A stretch of DNA of 64,000 bases from the NCBI RefSeq assembly GCF_040939455.1, contig NC_134119.1:9102501-9166500 (forward strand), in the 5' to 3' direction. Below are positions 46,186-56,974 of this stretch, in pieces. The stretch is from Microcebus murinus (taxonomy: Eukaryota; Chordata; Mammalia; Primates; Cheirogaleidae). The translations under genes were made by a program, and so were the position numbers. The first letter of the stretch is position 1, and every line of letters starts with the position of its first letter. The notes beneath the pieces were generated by a model, which worked only from the letters and a program-made list of their open reading frames with translations, had not been told where the DNA came from and searched no databases.

Positions 46186-46761
46186 GGGGGGAAGGAATTC
46201 TGTTTTGCCATGGTATCAGTGAGAAATTCATCTCATCCTCCACTTCAACTTACACATTTGATGACTGGAAAAATATTCCAAAGACCAGCTTCTTGCTCCA
46301 TAGGTTTTAAAACTTGTGTCTCCTCCACTACCCACTCCCAGTGAGTGCTAAGTGCCTGGAAAACACAAACAGCCCTACGGAGCCTCTGGCCTTTATCTTT
46401 GCATCACCACATGCTGGGAAAGCCAGCAAAGTAGACATTAGAAATGTTCTGGAAGCTATTCCAATACCAGCACAACAAGCACTAGCTTTATACAAAATCA
46501 CCTAAAATCACATGTGCATAATCCGCTAAACACAAACTAAATGAATGCTCAGATCTTTCCCTCAGCCCTGTCCAAACACGGCCGACAGCCACCTACATTT
46601 GCAAATTAGATGAGAACACACGACCATGCGAATATATTGCTGTGGTCCCTTCCAGAGCCCGAGAAGGGTTGTGTAAGTGAGTGAGACTCTAAAGCTTTGT
46701 GAGCTTCCCAGAAAATTCATCTCCCATTCTGGGTTTGTATGAGACACCTGTAGGTAGAGAG
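46186..46761. other. Unique DNA
   Basis: Begins with a nine-base G run; otherwise no repeat or gene signal recognised. Confidence 0.4.
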
Positions 46762-46961
46762 GGCTTCCCTACTTGGGGCTAGATAATTCTTTGCTGTGGG
46801 GCGCTGTCCCATGCATTGTAGGGTGTTTAACAGCACCCTCGGCCTCCACCCGCTAGATACCATTGGGACTCCACTCCCACCCCAGTCTTGAGAACCAAAA
46901 TGTCTCCAGACATTTCCAGATGTCCCCTGAGGGGCAACATTGCTCCGGTTTAAAACCATTG
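46762..46961 (-). mobile_element. MER20 (hAT-Charlie)
   Basis: 'ctagataattctttgctgtg', 'ccatgcattgtagggtgttt', 'cctcggcctccacccgctag', 'aaaatgtctccagacatttc' and 'tgtcccctgaggggcaacat'. Small deletion near its 3' end. Fourth copy, minus. Confidence 0.9.
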
Positions 46962-46999
46962 CTCTAGAAACAGAGTTCAGGGAGAGCATAATTTACATA

Positions 47000-47110
47000 T
47001 TTAGTGTTAGTTTATTGAATACCTACTATGTTCAAAACTCTGTGGAGGCTCACTTTGCACAAGGCCACGGTGCAGCTGGGACGACACACAGGAGACAGTG
47101 AATTTCAGCA
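47000..47110 (-). mobile_element. L2 LINE fragment, antisense, short
   Basis: 'tttattgaatacctactatg' followed by 'ttcaaaactctgtggag' is the start of the antisense L2 motif also seen at 44655. Confidence 0.5.
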
Positions 47111-47494
47111 GAATGCAATAAGCGCCACAGCAAAGCTATCAAAGACACTGTGGGAACCCAAGACAAACCTCTTTCCTACCATTGGGGGAATCAAAATGAC
47201 GGGAATTACAAAAGGTGAAATTACTGCATCCGTTTCACCAAAGCATCTCTTAGAAAGTGTGTTCATCATGATGAGGTGGAAGAATCCTCTCCTTTTCTTT
47301 CTATTCTAGCAGTTATCTTTCTTACCCCACGCTTTTATTTGCAGTCTACAAAATATATAGATTGACTCATTCCTAGGAGAGGCTGACAATTTTATTCATA
47401 GAAGATCGGCCACAGGGGTTTATCCCAGTGAAATGGAACAGGGAAGAGAGAGGTTAAATCAGTGAGAATTTAGCTGGTGACAGCACTGCATATA
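47111..47494. other. Unique DNA
   Basis: No repeat recognised. Confidence 0.4.
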
Positions 47495-47526
47495 ATTAAA
47501 AAAACAAAAAAAACAACAAAAAAACC
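47495..47526 (+). repeat. A-rich simple repeat (AAAAC-like)
   Basis: Runs of A separated by single C residues, about 30 bases. Confidence 0.9.
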
Positions 47527-47579
47527 TCACCTAATTTGACATAAATCATTCCTCTAGAACTCTTGAGATAACCCTGGTA

Positions 47580-48010
47580 TTGTTCTTACCCTATTGTGTT
47601 TTCCCTCCACAATCAATTATTAAATCTATTGACAACAAAATAAAAGAATTCAAGGATACATTGAAAATCAGGGCCTATTTCATTCACGATGTCGTCTCAA
47701 CTATCAAATGCATTTGTTCACCGAAAGCCTTGGAACAGACAGCGTGTCCCTTTGCTGAGCTGTTTGCGTTTCTGTAAAATTAGTAATTGGAGAGGGAATG
47801 CCGCTAATTCCCATTTCTCCATCCGAAAGCTACTGCGGGGTTCTTTATCAAATCGAACACGATGTAAAACTGTGCTCGGCAGAAATGAGTTAGCCCATGA
47901 GTTCTCCCTTGATTGCATCTAATCACAGGAGCCCCTTAAAAGCATTTTCCTTTAATCTTTTTTTTTAATCATCATTCTTTATTTTGCTGATCTTAATTTG
48001 GCCATTGAGA
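47580..48010. promoter_or_regulatory. Candidate conserved non-coding element
   Basis: Repeat-free block with preserved CpGs in AT-rich DNA ('acgatgtcgtctcaactatc', 'caaatcgaacacgatgtaaa') and homeodomain-type cores ('aaaattagtaattgg', 'gccgctaattccc'). The frames of 65-77 codons over it have no motifs. Among the best enhancer candidates in the window, but conservation is untested. Confidence 0.45.
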
Positions 48011-48329
48011 ACTTCTAGAGAGTGCTTTGTGGCCCTCACATGGATGAACTAATCAATTATTACTATAATTTCCACTTATATAGTACTTGATCATTAAAAA
48101 CTCAGTTTGAAATAGACACGGAGTGGCTTAACATTGTGGTTTCAAAGTAGTGATTCCTCAAAATTTATTAGAAAAATAGTGTATGCTAGGGTACTGAACC
48201 AGTGATTCTAAGCCATTACTGCTAGGGGTAAGGGTAAATTCATTTAAATTTTTAAAAATCAGGAAAACAATAATGCAGGTGTCTTGTGGATATCACAAAA
48301 CTCACTGAGAGGGTGTTAAATGAGTGGTA

Positions 48330-48520
48330 TTTCAGAGATCCTAGCTAAGAACATGGGCTTTGGGGCTGAGATAGGCCTAGACTGAGATCCGTGTGTCTCA
48401 CCTATCAAGGCTCATATAATCCTTGACAAGTTACTGATATCTACACCACAAGCTATCATCTTTGAATGGGGTTAATCACACTCAGCATTGTGATGATTAA
48501 GCCAGATCATTCATGGACAG
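48330..48520 (+). mobile_element. MIR SINE
   Basis: 'aagaacatgggctttggggc', 'tagactgagatccgtgtgtc' and 'tccttgacaagttactgata' in MIR order. Confidence 0.8.
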
Positions 48521-48605
48521 TCAGTCCAACCCTATGCCTGATGTATAAACATGCAAGACATTTTAGGATAACAAAAAAGTTATTACCTTGCTGTACAATA
48601 TCACT

Positions 48606-48661
48606 ATATACACACACACACACCCACATGCACACGTGCACACAAGCACACACACACACAC
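48606..48661. repeat. (CA)n microsatellite, interrupted
   Basis: CA dinucleotides over about 55 bases with CC, TG and AAG interruptions. Confidence 0.9.
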
Positions 48662-48882
48662 TGCCATTTCAATCAACCCAAGAGGCCAATTTTATAAAAT
48701 AACCAAATGTACAGGCTTTTTTACCCATAAATTGATTAGTTATTGAGAAAAAGAAGGGAGTCGATTCATGGTATGGAAAGAGGTCCATATCATTAGTCAG
48801 TTGGTTAGTTAACTGATTGGTTGTTTAGGTAATTGACTAATTAGTTATTTAGCATAAGGCTGTTTCTCTGGTTTCTCTGGTT

Positions 48883-49070
48883 CAGGATCTGAAAATCTCA
48901 ACATTGGGTCCAGATAATTCTCTATTGTGGGGCTGTCCGGTGCATTGCAGAGTGTTTAGCAGCGTCCCTGGCCTCTACCCACTAGTACCAGTGGCCCTCC
49001 CTAGCCCTAGTTGTGACAACCAAAAGTGTCTCCAGACATTGCCACGTGTCCCCTGAGTTGGGAATCACTG
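48883..49070 (-). mobile_element. MER20 (hAT-Charlie)
   Basis: 'tccagataattctctattgt', 'cagagtgtttagcagcgtcc', 'ctggcctctacccactagta', 'agtgtctccagacattgcca' and 'ttgggaatcactg'. Fifth copy, minus orientation. Confidence 0.92.
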
Positions 49071-50078
49071 CTCTAGCCCAACATGCCAAATGTTTAATCA
49101 ACATTAATGTAAATTCTTTCCATCTGCTATTTACTTTCCAATCTCATTTCCCTCCAACCCCTACCCTCATTATTTCTGGAGTTCTCACCTGAACTTAATG
49201 ACTAAACTGAGTATGGAATTTTGAGCTTTGCTAATCATTTTTAAAAAATAGAATTGCCAGTTGTTACTCATTATAATTGTTATTTTAAAATTACAGCCTC
49301 AATTTCAAAATATTTGGCAGGGGAGAAGTCCCAGTTATGCCAGAAACTGCAAAAACATAAATGAGTCCCTGCCATCCAGTTTGGGAAATGACACACAAAA
49401 GTTTAAACTTCTAAATGAGGCTAACCAAGTGGAGAATAGTGTAATTCCCCAGAAGTGCGAGTGTCTGTGTGTGCCGTGTGTGTGGAGGAGGGTGCGGTGA
49501 ATTCTAGCAGTGTCCACAAAACCATTCATGCCAGAAAACTGCCTGCACCAGTTTAGGGCCTTCATGTAGTGAATGGGAGGGTTTCTGGGGTTTTAAGAGT
49601 GTTAGGTAAGAGATGGAACAGAAAACACAGGGCATCAGGGTGATGAGGGTAGTAGGAAGTTCAAGGTGAGAAATACGGACGTTTGGGGGCAAGGGACTTT
49701 TAGGGGCCTTTATGTATGGCACACCACATCAATTCAACTGCTAGGTTAGTCCCTTCAAGGAAAGCTGCAGTAAGGATTTTCACAATTCCTCAAGGTTTGC
49801 AGTCGTATTTATGTTCTGTCTCGTTTTGACTTGACCTATTGATAGTGATCAGGGCCTCAAAGGCTCACTGCTATACTGGGGTTGCACCAGAATCTAGAAT
49901 CCTAAGATCCACAACAGTAGGGACCCATAGCGGATTTACCACCAAAGTAATGAAGCTTAAGTTCTGGCACCCATCAAAATTGCACAGGCACCTTCCCTGG
50001 TTCTGAATCTAATGGTGTATATGTAATTTAACGTTCTTTTCCTAAAGAGCCCTGCCCCCCACCCCCCATGAAGGTTTC
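49071..50078. other. Unique DNA
   Basis: No repeat I can name. Short TG-rich stretch near 49460-49495. Confidence 0.4.
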
Positions 50079-50108
50079 AGTACCTGTGAGATCTGGCTCA
50101 CAGGTACT
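50079..50108. other. Perfect 12-bp inverted repeat with 6-base loop
   Basis: 'agtacctgtgag' at 50079-50090 and its exact complement at 50097-50108 around the loop 'atctgg'. Each arm contains an E2-box (CACCTG-like 'acctgt'). Origin unknown. Confidence 0.95.
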
Positions 50109-50109
50109 C

Positions 50110-50218
50110 AATGGCGACAATGTCTCTTCTGTTCTCTGTACTCTCAGCACCTCCCACAGTGCCTGGAATACAATAGCCACACCATTATGTTTGCTGAGTG
50201 ACCAAATCAATGAATGAA
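50110..50218 (+). mobile_element. L2 LINE 3' end
   Basis: 'tactctcagcacctcccaca' and 'gtgcctggaatacaatagcc', ending near 'caatgaatgaac', fit the L2 3' end. Confidence 0.65.
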
Positions 50219-50444
50219 CAAAGGCAATAGTGATTTAAACACTTCAGGAAAGCCAGGGAGGCCATAATGGACTGGAGGCCATGATTTATTGCTTACTGAT
50301 TTAGATGGACAGTAAAAGCCACTGGAGTTCAAAAGAGAGAGAGATCACTCCAGATGTGATGAAAAGGAAAGACATTACAAGCCAATCATAGACTCATAGA
50401 GTTTAGTAACAACATCACAATTAACCATAGTAGCTGAGACAATA

Positions 50445-50665
50445 GTGACTGACTCAGAGCTTGGATTCTGAGCCTGAACTCCAGCTCCACTGCTTACCAG
50501 ATGGAAACCTTCCCGCCACTCTCTCAAAAATGAGGGCAAAACAGTACCTACAGCATAGGAGAGTGGTGAAGATTAGGGATGTCACCCACAAAGCATGCAA
50601 CATGGAGCCCAGCATACAGCAGGCACTCAATAAATGCTGGTTGATATTATTACTGAGTGATTTCT
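50445..50665 (+). mobile_element. MIR SINE
   Basis: 'gagcttggattctgagcctg', 'ccactgcttaccagatggaa' and 'cagcaggcactcaataaatg' give a full-length MIR. Confidence 0.85.
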
Positions 50666-50669
50666 CTGT

Positions 50670-50880
50670 GTCAAGAAGTGTGCTAAACGCTTTCCAAGCT
50701 TTAGGGAGAAAAGTTCCCATAAGTAATGGGAGAAGTGATCATTTATGGAGCACCACTGTAGTTCATCAGTGTTCAAGGTATTTCACTATGTTCTGTATTT
50801 GAAATTCACTGCAACTCAGTAAATTGTTTTTATTCCAATTGTCTAAGTGTAAACTTGAACTGAGAGAAGTTGCATGCAAA
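50670..50880 (+). mobile_element. MIR-like SINE, diverged
   Basis: 'gtgatcatttatggagcacc' and the following 'aaggtatttcactatg' stretch look like a second MIR next to the first. Confidence 0.5.
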
Positions 50881-50974
50881 GATGTTAAGTGAGAGAGCAG
50901 GGATGAGCCACAAGTTACCTGATGCCAACACCAGTATTGCTGCTGATTGGTTCACTTTGATTCCATCCTGTTGG

Positions 50975-51205
50975 CTAAGAGCTCTGGCTCAGCGGTCAGG
51001 TGTAAGAGTTCACATCTTGGCTCAGCCTTGCTTGAACCTCGGCAACTTACTTGACCTTTTAAGTCTCGGTTTTCTTATCTGAAAAATGGAAAGACAATAG
51101 TGCTTACATCATAGGGTTATAGAGAAGATTAAGTGAGATAACGCTTGCGAACAACCCGACTTGGTGCCTGCCAGATACATAGTGAATGTTCAATACATGT
51201 TAATG
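50975..51205 (+). mobile_element. MIR SINE
   Basis: 'ctctggctcagcggtcaggt', 'gcaacttacttgacctttta', 'atagggttatagagaagatt' and 'cagatacatagtgaatgttc' in MIR order. Confidence 0.85.
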
Positions 51206-51589
51206 ATCATTTTGTCCACACTTATAAACAAAATAGAAAGTTCTATATGTACTGTTTTGTCCTCAAGGCATGCCCTAAGAAAATTTTATAAATTGCAAAT
51301 TCGAATTATGCCCACCCAATTAACTAAAAAGGTTTGGGCACATCAGTCATTAGTGTGAACGTGACTGATTGAGAACATTCCAGTGGGGAAACTGGGAAGA
51401 GAGAGAGTCCGGGATCAGGAGAGAAGAGAATCCCACGAGGATGGGAAGCAGATGCAATTCCTGTGCCACACGGCCACGCCGTCCAAGGTATCTGAGGAGC
51501 AAAACGATGGTCTTGACATAAGTGACTCAGGGTCTTGTTGAGGACATGAAGTTTCCCGGAATAGCAACACTGGCCTCGAAGAGGGCAGC
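51206..51589. other. Unique DNA
   Basis: No repeat recognised. Confidence 0.4.
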
Positions 51590-51990
51590 CAAACCTTTAG
51601 TTTTGAAAGTTATTAATCATTACATGAAATTCCTAGTCAGTGGCAGGGGGAATATTAGTATTATTTAATTTCATTCAAATTACACTACAAAAAACAATTA
51701 AGGTGAATAATTATGAAAGTAAGGTCAAGTCAATTTTCTATAATAATGTTTTTTGTTACCAGGCTCATTATTGCTAATTCCTTTCATAATCTTTGCCATC
51801 TAACCTCATTTGTTTCATTTATAAGTGGCAAGAAATGCACATCATAAAACAGCAATGAAATCAAGACAGCAGCATGTCACTTTGGTGATCTCTGGAGAAA
51901 GTAATTATTGTCTCTAGTTAACCTTTTAGGGATAAACTCGTCTGCATATTCCCAGTGTAGGTGTTACATTTGTCAAAGTAAAATTTTCCC
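51590..51990. promoter_or_regulatory. Candidate conserved non-coding element
   Basis: Repeat-free, AT-rich, dense in ATTA/TAAT cores ('gttattaatcattacatgaa', 'gctcattattgctaattcct'). Compositional inference only. Confidence 0.4.
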
Positions 51991-51992
51991 TG

Positions 51993-52008
51993 TTTTTTTT
52001 TTTTTTTT
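51993..52008. repeat. Poly-T tract
   Basis: Sixteen T residues; no SINE body recognised beside it. Confidence 0.9.
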
Positions 52009-52945
52009 AACATTTTATTTTTCAGTCGTATATCCTAGCTGGAGAGGGGAGAGTCTTGTTAAAAGTTAAGGTTTTATTCTTCTGTTCTGAATACTTATAA
52101 ACAAAATGAAAAAGCACTCAAGGAGATTTTAAATGGGCTTTTAGTGAAACCCAAAACACACACAAACACTCATTTTTAAACATTTAAAATCATTTTGCTT
52201 ATGCAGCTTTAAAAAAAAAAGAAAGGTTTTTCATGTTCATTACCAAGACACTCATATTTGAGATCCTTGAGATTTAATTTGCCACCATTCCTGCAATTTA
52301 AACCTGTTCTGTTTGGGTTTATGAAGAATCTCAAAAACATCACTAACACAGGCATGTCCTACTTTAAAAACTTTATGTCTTAGACATAGCAATTTTACTT
52401 CTAGAAACTTACTATAACACAGGGTGGGCAAACTTTTGAATGATTGACATTCCTGCATACTGGTGTTTAAATATTAATACTTTTAATATCACTCTTTGCT
52501 ACCACTAAAGAAACATTCAAGAACAAACATAGTCCTGTGCTCTTGAACTCTACAACATATTAACAAATGTACAAAGAAGGGCATGCTTGCCAATTGTGCT
52601 AAGTGCTTTCAAGGCCATGGGCATGAAAAAGGAATAGAGAACAATGGAAACTGCAGGGGACAGCCAGCACCCAACCCATGTCCCCTTGGTGCACCCATGA
52701 TGCCACCTGCAACCTGCTGGGCAGCTCTCTCACTCACCAAGAGCTTCCTACCTATAGCACTGGTGTCTCTGTGTCACAGCACCTTCTCCATGCAGCGAGC
52801 ATCGTGCTCAGCCCAGGATAGCACAGGCTGGAAGTGACAAATACCACCTCCAGTACTGACCCTCTACCTGTGCCCCCCAAAACAAACTATTCACGTCTAC
52901 CTTTGTGGAACCTACACTAAGATCAGAACCTATGTGAGAAAGTAA
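52009..52945. other. Unique DNA, possible hAT end at 52418-52460
   Basis: A short MER-like phrase 'acacagggtgggcaaacttt' at about 52418 suggests a decayed hAT terminus, too little to call. No other repeat recognised. Confidence 0.35.
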
Positions 52946-52949
52946 AACA

Positions 52950-53160
52950 TAACCTGGTTCATGAAGGAAGAGAAGGAGCCCGTCCTGTGAGCATCTGGGG
53001 AAAGGTATTTCACAGAAGAGGACGCAACAGCACGGCCAAAGGCCCTGCGGCGGGAAGTGGCTTTTGTTACACTGCAGCGCCAGCTGGGGCTGAGACCAAG
53101 GCAGGGACTAGATCCAGTGAACCTGGTGGACCACAGTAAGGAATTGGGGCTGTGTCCTAA
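52950..53160 (-). mobile_element. L2 LINE fragment, antisense
   Basis: 'cacggccaaaggccctgcgg' is the reverse L2 phrase 'gcaaaggccctgaggc'; 'gactagatccagtgaacctg' follows. Confidence 0.7.
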
Positions 53161-53164
53161 ATGT

Positions 53165-53295
53165 ACCTGCATTTCACAAATGAAGAAACTGAAGATTAGA
53201 GAGGCTACGGCACAAAATCAAGTGGCTAGTAAACACGGGAGCCGGAATCTAAAAACAGGACGATGTGTACACAGACCCGATGTTTTTAACTCCTC
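53165..53295 (+). mobile_element. MIR SINE fragment
   Basis: 'catttcacaaatgaagaaac' and 'ttagagaggctacggcacaa' are central MIR. Confidence 0.75.
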
Positions 53296-53389
53296 TCCTA
53301 CCAAACCAGATACCAAACAGCTTAAACCTGTGTTTCCCTCCTGATTTATACCAGGCTAGCTCCTCTTTCTCTTTTCACACCTTTCTGAC

Positions 53390-53965
53390 AAAGGTCTCTG
53401 CTTTGTCCCACTACGGATGTGACAGATAATGAACTCCGAGTCTCGTATCAGCTGGAAAAGCTGAGCACCTGCATTGCTGGCCGATTGCTGGCACATCCCT
53501 TTGCAAACACCAAGATATATGGCCTCCGTAAATTTTCCGAGACATATTAACGTGCACCTCCATAATGCCTTAATTGTACAGAAACCATTAGACAAGAATG
53601 TTAAGGTGACAAAGGGACCCATGCAAATGGTAAAGAAAGAGAGCAAGATGCCTAAATTAAAAGAGGTGAAGGGTCCAGGACAGTCTTTGATGGGGGAAAA
53701 GATTCATGGAGATTTGCTGCCTTAACAAGAATGGACTGCCTCATAAATTATCTCCATATGATGCCAGGAAGTCAAGGGGAACTTTTTTAAAGTAGGAATT
53801 TGCAAAAGGTTAAATTAAAATGAAGGCTGAACAATTATTTTTGTCCTACTGCCTAGCAGGGCTTCTGCTAATGTTTGTGTACAGAAGTGATAACGGCGGG
53901 ATACTTCAAAGGCTTTTCAGGGAAAATCATATCGTTGGTGAGAAAGGATTTGATTTTGTAAAAAG
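53390..53965. promoter_or_regulatory. Candidate conserved non-coding element
   Basis: Repeat-free with many unmutated CpGs in AT-rich DNA ('ggcctccgtaaattttccga', 'gataacggcgggatacttca') and an ATTA-rich core ('taatgccttaattgtaca'). An 83-codon plus frame (53474-53725) lies inside it but contains no motif or splice signal that I trust. Best single enhancer candidate by composition. Confidence 0.45.
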
Positions 53966-54364
53966 CTTACATTGTAAGTGATATTGAAAATAAAGAGACA
54001 AGATTGCATGAGCTAAGTGCTTTATTTTTGTTAGTGCTGGTGGGGTTCCACAGATCCTCATTGTGCCCATAATTGGGGTTTTATAAGTGGGAATAAAGAA
54101 GTGTGTGTTTTCCTTTGTCTACGGAGATGGCATTCTTGACCCATCAGTGGAGGGCCATGCACTTTACATTTTGTTTCTGGGAAAGAAGAGAGATTTGCCC
54201 AAGAGCTCCTGATTTTCTTGGCAAGGCCATAGCATTTGGCCAGGGACCACGCTGACAGAAACATGTTGAGTTTGCCCTCATGGTGTTCTTGATACTTTGG
54301 TTAACTTCACAGAGAGAAAGATGTAAAATAAACTAGTAAAAAATAACGACTTCTACCTCAGTAG
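53966..54364. other. Unique DNA
   Basis: No repeat recognised. Confidence 0.4.
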
Positions 54365-54455
54365 ACTGTAAGCATCATATAAGCAGAGGATATATATCCT
54401 ACTATTTCTTATCCTCAATGCCTGGTCCTGGACTCATCACATACAGAAGGTGCAT
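54365..54455 (+). mobile_element. L2 LINE 3' end
   Basis: 'gactgtaagcatcatataag', 'tatcctcaatgcctggtcct' in L2 3' order. Confidence 0.55.
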
Positions 54456-54459
54456 TAGC

Positions 54460-54910
54460 CGCAAGTAACATAAAACCCCAATGTAACTCAAAAAATGGAA
54501 AGCTATTTTCTCATACAACTAGAAATCTAGAGGTGGGGATCACTTCGAGAGTCATTAATTTCCTCCACAAAATCATCCAAGAACTCACACTATTTCATGT
54601 ACACTGGGTCCACTGGTTAGCTCCCTTTGAGGGCCTCTAATTATATATATATATTTTTTAGAGCAAGAAAAACTTTCTTGGAAGCTTCCTGAAGACATCA
54701 CTTCACATTTGATTGCCCCAAACGTTGCTTATGTTTATACCTTAAATCAATAGCAAAAGGAGTGGCACTGAGATGATTGGCTTAGGCTTAGACAATCAAG
54801 ACCCACCCTTGGGTTTCCAGATGGAACAGTCATCTCTCAAACACGTGGCCACTTAAAGGGGGACGAGTTGAGCAAAGTCAATGGCCCTACTAGGAAAAAG
54901 GAACGGAAGG
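54460..54910 (-). mobile_element. Old interspersed repeat, family not identified (copy 4)
   Basis: 'aatggaaagctattttctca', 'ttggcttaggcttagacaat' and 'gtttccagatggaacagtca' are repeat-like phrases; probably the same broad family as 33430. A TA run at 54642-54656 interrupts it. Confidence 0.45.
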
Positions 54911-55715
54911 AGGGAGTAGATATTGGTAATCAACAGTCTCCGCTAAATATAAAATGTTAGTAAATGTTTATTGAAGAAAACATTGAATGAGCAAATGCAT
55001 CTCTTTCATGGTACTCATTATTTTCTTCCTCTGGGATGTTGATCTTGGTTTGTTTCTAATGAGTGTCAGTTGTTTTTACCTTTCCAGCATTTATTCCTCC
55101 TACTTCTCTTAACAGCATCCCTATTTCTCCTTGAAGAGCCCACGGACTCCATCAGCTGTCCATGTATGTGTTTTACTTGGTGCTAACTCCTCCCAGATAC
55201 ACAGAGAGAGACACATGTCCCAAATCTGACCCATCAGTAACTTCCCTCCCTCTTGCCACATCAGTTGATTCACATGAAAGGTTAATCTAACGAGAGTTAA
55301 TTCAAGGAACTATGGGAGAGGTTCATGTCTCTTCCCACTGGAATTAGGAGGTATTTGGAGCTTCAATAATGTGATCTTGGACGGTGTTTGTTCATAGCAG
55401 GGAGTCAGTAGGAAACATGAGAGTGAATCCAACACTGAGGAAAGCAAAATCAGGACATGCAAAGAGTAAATCTTGATGACACAGTTTAGACTCTGGGTCC
55501 AGGGATGCCTGAATGAGCTAAGAAAGTGTTTAATTCTGAACCTTTTGGCCAAATTACCCAGTACATTCCTTGTTTTCCCTTAAACCAGATTGAACTGAAT
55601 TTCTTTCACTTGCCACCAAAACATTCCTACCTAGTACATTCCTTTATCCCTACACCATGCCACTTAGAACTGAGGTTGTGACATACTGATCTCATCATTT
55701 CCATAGTCCTCAGTA
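54911..55715. other. Unique DNA
   Basis: No repeat I can name; 54955-54990 has an L2-tail look. No coding signal. Confidence 0.35.
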
Positions 55716-55719
55716 CCTA

Positions 55720-56062
55720 GCAGATTGTTTCCCAACCTTTTTATCGTATGAGAACTTTTGTTAAAATAAAAAGATGTTAAGACTTGCACACAACAGTGGT
55801 TTTGCTTTTAAATATCTGTTGAATGAGAAAATACATTACAAAAAGCTACTCTGAAACTAGGTATACTTTTGTTCAACAAATTTGTATTTTATGACTCATG
55901 AAGGGCTCCACCTATTTTTTAGAACACTCGTAAATAATGTGCAAACATATTACCTATTAAGCCTAGACAAGTTTTTGTTCACATGTTGATTTGTAGTTTC
56001 TGAATTTAATAAATACACAAAGGGATCCATAGACCACAGCCTGGGACACCAGAAGAAAGTAG
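55720..56062. mobile_element. Probable hAT (Charlie-like) DNA transposon
   Basis: Left end 'gtttcccaacctttttatcg' and right end 'ggatccatagaccacagcct' with 'gggacac' look like diverged hAT inverted termini; the interior is AT-rich. Family unresolved. Confidence 0.5.
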
Positions 56063-56344
56063 GCGGTAAGGGAATGTTTATGTTAATAGAATGTTATAGA
56101 ATGAAAGAATAAATGACCTTTTGGAATTCACTTTTCAAATGATTGACTTACGTAAGAAGCACCATCCAAGGACGATGTCAAAAACTCAAGGCTTGCAGAT
56201 TGTTTTAGGAAATTTTGAAGCTAAACACCCATAGGTCAGGTGTGTACTCTCAACTTCATTATAATTCCTACCAGTCTGTAGTGTCTCCAATGGAGTGAAG
56301 CACACATTTAAATCCCTGCAGTCTTGTAGACATTTGGATTTGTG

Positions 56345-56760
56345 ACACCATGGTGTGCAAGGTATTTATAGTTGCCCACTTACTATCTATTATTCCCTTC
56401 TTGTTTAGCTTAAAAAAAAATCTGGAAAGTGAAATGTCAGTTTCCCCAGGGGCTCTAGTGCAGCTAGTTGCAGCCGTGGGACATAGTTCTGCCCAGCAAA
56501 ATGTACTTGGAAATCTGCTGGTGGGGATTTCTGGGAAGCCCTATAAAAGTGTTCCCTATAAAAACGGACCAAATCAGCTGACATGTAACTTCTGCTCATT
56601 GACTTTCCTCTTTCTGCCTGCCCGAGATGTTAACATAGTGTCTAGAGGTGGATCCATCATCTTCCCAAGAGCCTGAGGACAGAAGTCACACATTAAAGAT
56701 GGTGGAAGCAACCCAGGTGCTTGATGCAATCAGGAAACCTTGTTACCAAGCCTGTACTAC
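56345..56760 (+). mobile_element. MLT1-like MaLR LTR, diverged
   Basis: 'gtgggacatagttctgccca', 'tggaaatctgctggtgggga', 'aagtgttccctataaaaacg' and 'agatgttaacatagtgtcta' fit an old MLT1. The 108-codon frame over it is not coding. Confidence 0.55.
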
Positions 56761-56814
56761 ACAACTGCAGGCTTCTTGTGACAGGAGAAACACAATCCTA
56801 ACTTGTTGCGTTGT

Positions 56815-56974
56815 CAGGTTTCTGTTACCAAACTCTGCTGTTGTAGCCATTGTAGCATGAAAGGAGCCATAGATGATACGTCATGAAGGAGCATGGATGT
56901 GTTCTAATAAAACTTTACTTACAAAAACCCAATGGACTGGGTTTGGCCTGAGGGTCACAGTTTGCTAATCTGTG
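56815..56974 (+). mobile_element. MER5A (hAT-Charlie)
   Basis: 'actctgctgttgtagccatt', 'gagccatagatgatacgtca', 'gttctaataaaactttactt' and the end 'cagtttgctaatctgtg'. Right-hand part of MER5A in sense. Confidence 0.9.

Noticed and set aside
48606..48661. Repeat array as a CRISPR or satellite
   Set aside because: It is a simple CA microsatellite; nothing in the window is prokaryotic.
53474..53725. 83-codon frame in the enhancer-like block as a possible small protein
   Set aside because: Composition fits conserved non-coding DNA better; no Kozak context or motif I would trust.
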